Assembly: GCA_016938535.1 (NCBI GenBank) | Contig: JAFGUL010000075.1 | Coordinates: 1 to 8,934 of the forward strand | DNA length: 8,934 nucleotides | Source: Candidatus Delongbacteria bacterium | Lineage (GTDB): Bacteria; Delongbacteria; UBA4055 | Reading direction: 5' to 3' | In this document: piece after piece, positions 1 through 5,081 of the stretch | Position numbering within the stretch: the first letter of the stretch is position 1 | Layout of the letters: each line of letters starts with the position of its first letter | Notes under the pieces: generated by a model | What the model saw: the letters and a program-made list of their open reading frames with translations, nothing else | The model's database searches: none | Told to the model about the DNA's origin: nothing | Translations under genes and position numbers: made by a program

Positions 1-897
1 ATCGAACCAGTCCTTCAGTTCTCCCTCTGCCGTGCTTGTGAAATATGAAAGTCCGACAACTCCGGCCGCAAAAGCGATCATAATGTTACCTGCTGATACA
101 AAATAAAGCAAAACTGTTCCGACAGCGATGATGTTTATATGTAATAATCTCATTCCGTAAAATTTGAAAAGCGTTATTCCGAAAGCTATACTGAGCACAG
201 TGGTAATTATCCATTTTGAGTTATAGATAAACGACCAGAGCCCGCTTTCTATTCCCGGTTTTCCCCAGTTGGCGAACACGAGAATAGCTACCATGAGCCC
301 GAAGTAAATTATGATCTGCCATAGCGGCCTTGAAGTTTCAGTATCGGGAATAAGCATTTGTTTCTTCGATTTTTCCCGCTCTTCATGCCTGAATACGAAA
401 GCCATGATAAGACCGATCAGAACGCTGAACAGTATTGCCCCGACAGCTCTTGCTATACCGAGTTCCATTCCGAGAACTCTCGCAGTAAGGACGATGGCAA
501 GAACATTTATCGCAGGGCCTGAGTACAGAAATGCCGAAGCGGGGCCGAGTCCAGCGCCTCTCTTGTAAATTCCCGAAAAAAGAGGAAGGATCGTGCATGA
601 GCATACTGCGAGAATGGTTCCCGAGACTGCGGCGACCGAGTAAGCCATGATCCTCTTTGCGTTCGCGCCGAGATATTTCATGACAGCACCCTGACTGACG
701 AATACAGAGATCCCGCCGGCTATGAACAGAGCAGGAAGAAGGCAGTAAACCACATGCAGCTGCGCGTATTCTTTGAGCATATAGAAAGATTCAATGACAG
801 CGCTCTGAAATCTTGCAGTCTCGACAGGCAGAAAGAAAGCGGTCAGAAAGACTCCTGTCATCAATGCTAATATTTTCCATTCACTTTTCCAGTTCAT
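1..897 (-). CDS. YraQ/ArsP-type (DUF318) permease, C-terminus cut by window edge
   Basis: Integral inner-membrane permease of the PF03773 (DUF318, YraQ/ArsP) family; 299 residues are visible and the frame is still open at the left edge. Characterised relatives such as ArsP export organoarsenicals, but the substrate of most members is unknown. Visible evidence: hydrophobic segments at about residues 9-24, 47-67, 84-108, 122-142, 148-170, 193-211, 228-247 and 252-285. The family signature lies at about 99-131: a CSC at 99-101, then TILPLFSGIYKRGAGLGPAS, then FLYSGPAINV. The end of the visible part (STAEGELKDWFD) corresponds to the linker before the final membrane block of the family, so perhaps 40-100 residues are missing. 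The ATG at 897 is chosen because a GAGGA ribosome site sits just before it, overlapping the arsR stop codon 8 bases upstream. It is co-transcribed with, and surely controlled by, the ArsR repressor. The CSC motif could bind a soft metal, but that is inference. The family call is secure; the substrate is not. Confidence 0.9.
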   Translation of the reverse strand, partial: MNWKSEWKILALMTGVFLTAFFLPVETARFQSAVIESFYMLKEYAQLHVVYCLLPALFIAGGISVFVSQGAVMKYLGANAKRIMAYSVAAVSGTILAVCSCTILPLFSGIYKRGAGLGPASAFLYSGPAINVLAIVLTARVLGMELGIARAVGAILFSVLIGLIMAFVFRHEEREKSKKQMLIPDTETSRPLWQIIIYFGLMVAILVFANWGKPGIESGLWSFIYNSKWIITTVLSIAFGITLFKFYGMRLLHINIIAVGTVLLYFVSAGNIMIAFAAGVVGLSYFTSTAEGELKDWFD

Positions 898-905
898 TTG
901 ATCCT

Positions 906-1235
906 CTAGCAGATATTGTTTCTGTCTGTCCTAATTGCACTTTCCCTGTCGGATCGGGACAAGGGACTTTCTATCTTACTTATCAATTCAAGCACATCAT
1001 TGATAAATCCCTTTTTATCTTCGACCAGTGAATAGTTCATATACTTTTCACTTCTGTCCTGAACAACAAGACCAGCTTCTTTCAATATTTTGAGATGGTT
1101 CGATACTGTCGGCGTTGAGGAGCCTATAATTGAAGTGATCTCGCAGACGCACATTTTTTTTACTTCGAGCATTTTAATTATACGCAGCCTTGTTTCATCC
1201 CCGAGAGCCTTAAATATTTTTATATAACTGTACAT
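906..1235 (-). CDS. ArsR/SmtB-family metal-sensing transcriptional repressor
   Basis: Winged-helix repressor of 109 residues, the usual ArsR/SmtB length, acting as a dimer on operator DNA and released by metal or metalloid binding. The N-terminus IFKALGDETRLRII (residues 7-20) is the hallmark of the family. Residues 28-33, MCVCEI, match the alpha-3 CxC motif (ELCVCDL in ArsR) that ligates As(III)/Sb(III) in classical members; the cysteines are C29 and C31. The recognition helix is about 43-58 (STPTVSNHLKILKEAG), followed by the beta-wing (VVQDRSEKYMNYSL). A final Cys (C109) could be an extra ligand. The ATG at 1235 is preceded by GAGG at a 7-base spacing. It is the first gene of a two-gene unit with the DUF318 permease. 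A promoter and palindromic operator immediately upstream indicate autoregulation. The inducer may be arsenic, antimony or another thiophilic metal; the sequence does not decide. Confidence 0.95.
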   Translation of the reverse strand: MYSYIKIFKALGDETRLRIIKMLEVKKMCVCEITSIIGSSTPTVSNHLKILKEAGLVVQDRSEKYMNYSLVEDKKGFINDVLELISKIESPLSRSDRESAIRTDRNNIC

Positions 1236-1245
1236 TAAAAAGCCT

Positions 1246-1267
1246 CATTTAGATATTTAGCTAAATG
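1246..1267. promoter_or_regulatory. Palindromic operator, probable ArsR binding site
   Basis: The arms CATTTAG (1246-1252) and CTAAATG (1261-1267) form an inverted repeat. Nested in it is a perfect 12-base palindrome, ATTTAGCTAAAT, at 1255-1266, with a third ATTTAG at 1247-1252 in direct repeat. AT-rich palindromes placed between promoter and start codon are typical of ArsR/SmtB operators. This one covers the -10 box and reaches the first base of the arsR ribosome site (1243-1246), so a bound dimer would block transcription. That ArsR is the binder is inferred from position. Confidence 0.75.
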
Positions 1268-1292
1268 TAATAATGATATTTTAATTTGTCAA
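1264..1292 (-). promoter_or_regulatory. Promoter of the arsR-permease operon
   Basis: On the minus strand TTGACA (1292-1287, a perfect -35) is followed after exactly 17 bases by TACATT (1269-1264, four of six -10 positions). Transcription would start near 1257, inside the palindromic operator and about 20 bases before the arsR ATG. The -10 overlaps the operator arm at 1261-1267, which supports repression by occlusion. Confidence 0.75.
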
Positions 1293-1297
1293 GAAAT

Positions 1298-1325
1298 AAA
1301 AAGACCCCTTTTCAGGGGCCTTTTT
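1298..1325 (-). terminator. Intrinsic terminator closing the mutL-like / small-gene unit
   Basis: Read on the minus strand, AAAAAGGCCCCT and AGGGGTCTTTTT pair over 12 positions (one G-U wobble) around a GAAA tetraloop, and the stem ends in a U-rich tract. On the plus strand the same wobble becomes an A-C mismatch and no gene points into it from the left. It is therefore a minus-strand terminator, 42 bases after the stop of the 39-codon gene. No convincing hairpin lies between the zinc-ribbon gene and the small gene, so it may serve the whole unit. Confidence 0.85.
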
Positions 1326-1366
1326 CGTTGAGGAGTGAGTGTATGAGAAGTTGGTGCTTTTTGCTT

Positions 1367-1486
1367 CTAGAAACCGAATGACCTTCTGTGTTTTCTGATC
1401 TCGTTCCTGAATTTGAATCTGATGTCAATTTTTTCTATCTGTTTTACGACTTCGGTTTTGATATTGTTTTCTGTATAGTTCTTCAT
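1367..1486 (-). CDS. Small basic protein, 39 residues, unknown function
   Basis: A short gene easily missed by length cut-offs. The ATG (1486-1484) follows a perfect AAAGGAG ribosome site (1500-1494) at the ideal spacing of 7 bases. The frame runs 39 codons to TAG at 1367, and an intrinsic terminator follows. The protein starts MKNYTENNIKTEVVKQIEKI and ends RNEIRKHRRSFGF. The N-terminal half is charged and likely helical; the C-terminal half is strongly basic (RKHRR at 31-35), so it could bind nucleic acid or an acidic partner. There is no signal peptide, membrane segment or cysteine. I recognise no family. It lies 125 bases after the zinc-ribbon gene and could be read through from it or use its own promoter (1529-1556). 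The start, ribosome site and terminator make expression likely; a leader peptide or the coding part of a small RNA is the alternative. Confidence 0.65.
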   Translation of the reverse strand: MKNYTENNIKTEVVKQIEKIDIRFKFRNEIRKHRRSFGF

Positions 1487-1516
1487 TTTATTGCTCCTTT
1501 TTTATCTGTTTATTTC

Positions 1517-1532
1517 AATTACACAGGTAATT
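1517..1532. repeat. Short perfect inverted repeat upstream of the small gene
   Basis: AATTAC (1517-1522), a 4-base centre ACAG, then GTAATT (1527-1532). It overlaps the proposed -10 box of the small gene, so it could be a repressor site. The arms are only 6 bases and AT-rich, so chance is possible. Confidence 0.35.
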
Positions 1533-1556
1533 TACTAAAAATACGGTGCCTTTCAA
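1529..1556 (-). promoter_or_regulatory. Possible promoter of the 39-codon gene
   Basis: On the minus strand TTGAAA (1556-1551, five of six -35 positions) and TAAATT (1534-1529, four of six -10 positions) are separated by 16 bases. A start near 1522 would give a 5' leader of about 36 bases containing the AAAGGAG site. Moderate match in AT-rich DNA; read-through from the zinc-ribbon gene is equally possible. Confidence 0.4.
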
Positions 1557-1611
1557 ACCAAAGTCCGACGAAATGCAGAATATCGGGTGTGAAATGTATT
1601 TAAAGTGAACT

Positions 1612-1953
1612 CTAAAACGTCTCGAATACACTTCCGATTGGAGTAACGAATCCGCAGTACAGACATTTTTCGAACTTGGGGTTCAGGGTCTTACCGCATT
1701 TGCCGCACTTCTTGATCCCGAGCTTAAGTTTTCCGTCCGCGCTGCCGTCAAGTTTATCTATCTCTCTCACTCTTTCTATCAGAGCGTCTTCGGTTATGTT
1801 CTTCTCGTCTTTTATAAATGTCCATACTGCCATAGTGACGAGTTTTAGTTTTTCAAATCTGTTCTGAAGGGTCTCAAGATCGCTTTTTGAAACTCCCGAA
1901 TCTATTTTTACTGTCGTGTTCTGCCCCGACGGGGGTACAAATCCTATCGGCAT
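1612..1953 (-). CDS. Zinc-ribbon protein downstream of the MutL-like gene
   Basis: A 113-residue soluble protein in three parts. Residues 1-20 are a Pro/Gly-rich start (MPIGFVPPSG). Residues 22-70 are helical: a heptad-like stretch (SDLETLQNRFEKLKLVTMAVWTF, about 24-46) that could form a coiled coil, then an acidic helix ending EIDKLDGSADGK. Residues 83-101 are a compact zinc ribbon with ligands C83, C86, C97 and C100 (CGKC...CLYCG). It has no signal peptide or membrane segment. The ATG at 1953 has GAGG at 7 bases and starts 12 bases after the stop of the MutL-like gene, so the two are almost certainly co-translated from one message. Small proteins of this layout occur in many bacteria as uncharacterised zinc-ribbon proteins; I know of no assigned function. 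Its position suggests it is an accessory or adaptor of the MutL-like protein; that is inference. Confidence 0.85.
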   Translation of the reverse strand: MPIGFVPPSGQNTTVKIDSGVSKSDLETLQNRFEKLKLVTMAVWTFIKDEKNITEDALIERVREIDKLDGSADGKLKLGIKKCGKCGKTLNPKFEKCLYCGFVTPIGSVFETF

Positions 1954-1965
1954 ACTACTACCTCT

Positions 1966-4917
1966 TTATGAAATTATTATTCTCGGTCTGATGACACCCG
2001 CTCTTATCTGCGTTCTTCCGTTCAGACTTGCGACTGCTCCTTCGTTCTGTACAAAATATTCTTTGTAATCTGCACTCATTTCTTTTGATCCGAAACCTTC
2101 AGTAAGCATAAGTGTAAATCCGATATTCTCTTTTCCTGTAACAGCTACGCCGATCTCCTTTCCGCAGAATTCGACCCAGTCTCTGTTCGATATGGAAGGC
2201 GCTATGATGCCCTTGACTTTGAAATGTTTCGCCGCTTCGAGGGTCTGCCGGGTTATGGGTTCTGTAAATACTACAATGCTTCCCTCATGTTTCTCCGAAA
2301 TGTTCTTCCCGTCGTAAGAGAAACCGAGTTTGCCGAAATTCTCGCCTCCGAATCCGATTATGCAGTAAGCGTACGAGCCGTTTATCTTCAGGTCAACCGA
2401 AATGTTCTTGTGTACTTTTACGACCTTGCCGTTCACAAAAGACCTGAGTACTTCTGGTTTGGACTTGTACTGAACCGTGACCGTTCCCTTTTCTGTATCT
2501 ATGTCCTTTATATATCCTGTTGATGTTGATTTGAATGTGAAGTGATGACCGTGGGCTTTTACCATTGTCAGACTTTTATCCTGCTTTGATTCAAATATCG
2601 TATTGAAAATATCCATCACTGAATTACCTGTTGTCTTTGAGGCTATGGTCTGACCTTTCTGGACAAAATCACCGGCTTCGAGAGTGAAATACCTTCTCAG
2701 ATCCTTAGGCTTGATCTCGAGATGTTTAGCAATTTCCATTACAACCGGCTCATCACCGTAATCCTGGATCTCCTTTACGATTATCATTCCGTAGTCATCT
2801 ATCTTTGCAACCTCGCCCGAAACATTCGAATTGTAATTCACCGGTAAAGGGTCACCTTTTTTCGCGTATGAAAAAACCGGCTGGCCGTATTCAACAACAT
2901 CTCCTTTTTTGACCTGTAAACCGTTCGCGATATCTTCTTTTGTCAGTTTTTCCTCCACACCGACAAGCTTTCTTACATTGATCATATATATCTTGGGTGG
3001 ATTGAATAAATTCTGAGCTATCACGGTATCAATATTGACACTCATACCTTCCTGAACGAGAATATCCCCTTTGTAAGGCAGAGATCTTGATATTTCGAAT
3101 TCGCCTTTGAATATTTCGTTCCGCCCCTTTAGAAACTTGTAACTCAGCTCCATTTCTTTAGGTTCACCGTATAAAGCTCTGAAAAGTATCGAAGAATCTT
3201 TTTTGAAATGATTCAGCCTGCAGTCGAGTAGTATCCCTTTATCTGTATCTGTCTCGAAAACGGTCCCGTTATTCCCGAAGGAGCAGTCTTTTCCTGCCTC
3301 GAACCTGAAATGTCCGCCTTTTTTCATGTAGAAAACTTCTCCGGGTTTCATTCCTACTGATGTATTGTCGGCAAGATCGGTTATAGTGAGAGCAAATTCA
3401 TTTTCAGGCATCCTGACCTTTTCGGCACCTGTCAGGGCAACGACCGTGCAGATCTTCGACAGAGTCTCCCTTTCATAGACTTCAACAGCCTGCTCCGGAT
3501 CAACGAGCGAGAACATGCCGAGATGTGGCGACTTGAAATGCCTGTCAACATAAAGTTCTGTTATCCCGTATGGACTGAATCCTTCCGAAAGCATGAATAT
3601 TACATCCTCTGTATGCTCAGACGAAGAGATAACTCCTCCCGCTCCAATGATCTTGTTGATATCCGAAAGCTGGAACACCACATCTTTTTTTGCAGCGAGG
3701 TTGAAAACTTCCTCGAACGGGCTTCGATTGTGCTGAAAAAGCTCATTTCTTCTTTTATCAAGAAAGCCCATTTTGCTCACTTCCATATTCATAGTTACAT
3801 GCTGCTGCCAAGCAAGTCTGATCCCGTGAGCCGCGCATGAAAGTTCAATAAATCTTTCACCCCTCGTCTGCGGAATATACTCCGGATTAAGCATTTTATT
3901 TGAGATATAGTCCCTGATCCCGCTTTCCTCTATTTTCCCGCACAGAGAATCCCGTATCGCTCCTGCTCCGGCCTCTTTTAATATGTTTGAGATCGAATAG
4001 CTCATTCCGATATTCGCGGATACAGTACGGTTGATATTATTCTCAATGCAGGAAAAAATATCCGTGGTCGCTCCGCCGATGTCAACGAGAAGCGTATTCT
4101 CTTTATGTTTTTCATAATAGTTCTTCAGCATAAGCTCTACACCTGTGGGAGTGGGCAGGATGTTCTTCGAGACGATTCTCTTTACCTCTTTATACCCCGG
4201 GGCGTTCTCCATAACATTTTCCATGAAAAGCTGATGCACTTTGTTTCTGACAGGTTCAAAATTGAAAGTCTCCAGATTTGGCCTGATATTATCTGTTATG
4301 TGAACATGAAAATGTTCTCCAAGAATGTCTTTCACGAACTCTGCGGCATCCTTGTTTCCGCAGAAAACGAGCGGTATCTGTTCTTCAGGCATGAACTTGG
4401 AGCGAGGCTGGGCGAGCGTAAGGATCTCAGCCTGTCTGAGAACTCCCCATATCCCTCCGCCGTCTATTCCGCCGGCAATAAGTATCATGTCGGGATGCAG
4501 TTCTCTGATCATTCTCATTTTATCCATTTCGCGTATCCCGTCGTCAACAGTAAAAGAACCTGATATAACTGCACCCGCTCCGTAAGCCGTAGCCTCGACG
4601 GCTTTTCCTGTTTCGGACTTCGTGAGTCCGAACACGATCACCTGGAGTCCGCCTCCCGCCGAGCTTGTGGCGAGGAAGGGAACGGTGATTTTTCCATCCG
4701 CACCGGTTAAGGCCATACCGGACTTTTCTTCGAGTACTTTTATCGCGTTATTTAGACCTATATTAACATCCTCATGAGGCTGCTCCACCGTTGTGGGTGC
4801 ATTCGATATCGCTTTAAAAAAATATTTGCCGCCCCTTTTTTCAAGCAGAAGACCTTTTGTGGTCGTACTTCCGATGTCCGCTATGAGGATATATTTTTCA
4901 TCTGAGAGGCTTTTCAT
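1966..4917 (-). CDS. MutL/GlmL-like ASKHA protein with a large C-terminal extension
   Basis: A 983-residue cytoplasmic protein. Residues about 10-455 match the MutL family (PF13941; GlmL of glutamate mutase), actin/Hsp70-fold ATPases tied to adenosylcobalamin-dependent mutases, where they are thought to act as reactivating chaperones. Motifs: phosphate-1 DIGSTTTK (14-21), TSSAGGGLQV (84-93), LIAGGIDGGG (146-155), VFCGNKDAAE (185-193 region), phosphate-2 VDIGGATTD (278-286) and adenosine-type GAGGVI (425-430). GlmL itself is under 500 residues; here about 500 more follow. That part has a beta-rich region with lipoyl/barrel-like hairpins (KKGDVVEYGQPVFSY at 670-684; LEAGDFVQKGQTIAS at 746-760; SGEVAKIDD near 700; TGYIKDIDTEKG near 800) and a distinctive end, IGVAVTGKENIGFTLMLTEG (922-941) and NGRTQIRAGVIRPRIII (966-982). 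I recall that end from separate uncharacterised proteins beside MutL-like genes, from memory only. The ATG at 4917 has GGAG at 6 bases and a TATAAT box at 4947-4942. No mutase gene is in the window. It is followed by a zinc-ribbon gene 12 bases on. N-terminal family secure; biological role open. Confidence 0.88.
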   Translation of the reverse strand: MKSLSDEKYILIADIGSTTTKGLLLEKRGGKYFFKAISNAPTTVEQPHEDVNIGLNNAIKVLEEKSGMALTGADGKITVPFLATSSAGGGLQVIVFGLTKSETGKAVEATAYGAGAVISGSFTVDDGIREMDKMRMIRELHPDMILIAGGIDGGGIWGVLRQAEILTLAQPRSKFMPEEQIPLVFCGNKDAAEFVKDILGEHFHVHITDNIRPNLETFNFEPVRNKVHQLFMENVMENAPGYKEVKRIVSKNILPTPTGVELMLKNYYEKHKENTLLVDIGGATTDIFSCIENNINRTVSANIGMSYSISNILKEAGAGAIRDSLCGKIEESGIRDYISNKMLNPEYIPQTRGERFIELSCAAHGIRLAWQQHVTMNMEVSKMGFLDKRRNELFQHNRSPFEEVFNLAAKKDVVFQLSDINKIIGAGGVISSSEHTEDVIFMLSEGFSPYGITELYVDRHFKSPHLGMFSLVDPEQAVEVYERETLSKICTVVALTGAEKVRMPENEFALTITDLADNTSVGMKPGEVFYMKKGGHFRFEAGKDCSFGNNGTVFETDTDKGILLDCRLNHFKKDSSILFRALYGEPKEMELSYKFLKGRNEIFKGEFEISRSLPYKGDILVQEGMSVNIDTVIAQNLFNPPKIYMINVRKLVGVEEKLTKEDIANGLQVKKGDVVEYGQPVFSYAKKGDPLPVNYNSNVSGEVAKIDDYGMIIVKEIQDYGDEPVVMEIAKHLEIKPKDLRRYFTLEAGDFVQKGQTIASKTTGNSVMDIFNTIFESKQDKSLTMVKAHGHHFTFKSTSTGYIKDIDTEKGTVTVQYKSKPEVLRSFVNGKVVKVHKNISVDLKINGSYAYCIIGFGGENFGKLGFSYDGKNISEKHEGSIVVFTEPITRQTLEAAKHFKVKGIIAPSISNRDWVEFCGKEIGVAVTGKENIGFTLMLTEGFGSKEMSADYKEYFVQNEGAVASLNGRTQIRAGVIRPRIIIS

Positions 4918-4941
4918 ATGAGTCTCCGGTATTTTTTGTAT

Positions 4942-4971
4942 ATTATAACCAAATTAGATACAGAATGAAAG
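4942..4971 (-). promoter_or_regulatory. Probable promoter of the MutL-like gene
   Basis: A perfect TATAAT lies on the minus strand at 4947-4942, about 25 bases before the ATG at 4917, leaving a short leader that holds the GGAG site (4927-4924). The best -35 is weak: CTTTCA at 4971-4966, 18 bases upstream, three of six positions. An activator or an AT-rich upstream element may compensate. Confidence 0.55.
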
Positions 4972-5003
4972 ATATTTATTCCTGAAATTAAAATATTTAT
5001 TTA

Positions 5004-5032
5004 TTGATAATACTAGAAACTTATGCTATAAT
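5004..5032 (+). promoter_or_regulatory. Strong promoter of the GLUG-repeat surface protein gene
   Basis: TTGATA (5004-5009, five of six) is followed after 17 bases by TATAAT (5027-5032, perfect) with an extended -10 TG at 5024-5025. A start near 5039 gives a leader of about 42 bases ending in GGAGGTG (5070-5076 region), a near-perfect ribosome site before the ATG at 5082. This is the best sigma-70-type match in the window. FCB bacteria such as Bacteroidetes may use a different -33/-7 consensus, so the match assumes a conventional housekeeping sigma factor. Confidence 0.75.
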
Positions 5033-5081
5033 TAATATGACTTATAAATAGCGGTAATATACCTAACACGGAGGTGTCACG

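Noticed and set aside
383..604. A 73-codon minus-strand open frame
   Set aside because: It is a shifted frame inside the permease, whose own frame gives continuous family signatures across the same bases; it is not evidence of a frameshift.
813..1031. A 72-codon plus-strand open frame
   Set aside because: It runs antisense across the arsR/permease junction, has no ribosome site, and has no recognisable product.
1388..1603. A 71-codon plus-strand open frame
   Set aside because: It overlaps the 39-codon gene and its leader antisense, has no ribosome site, and has a low-complexity F/Y/L-rich product.
4105..4563. A 152-codon plus-strand open frame
   Set aside because: It lies wholly inside the MutL-like gene on the opposite strand, has no ribosome site, and encodes nothing recognisable. 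It is a shadow of the strong family match on the minus strand.
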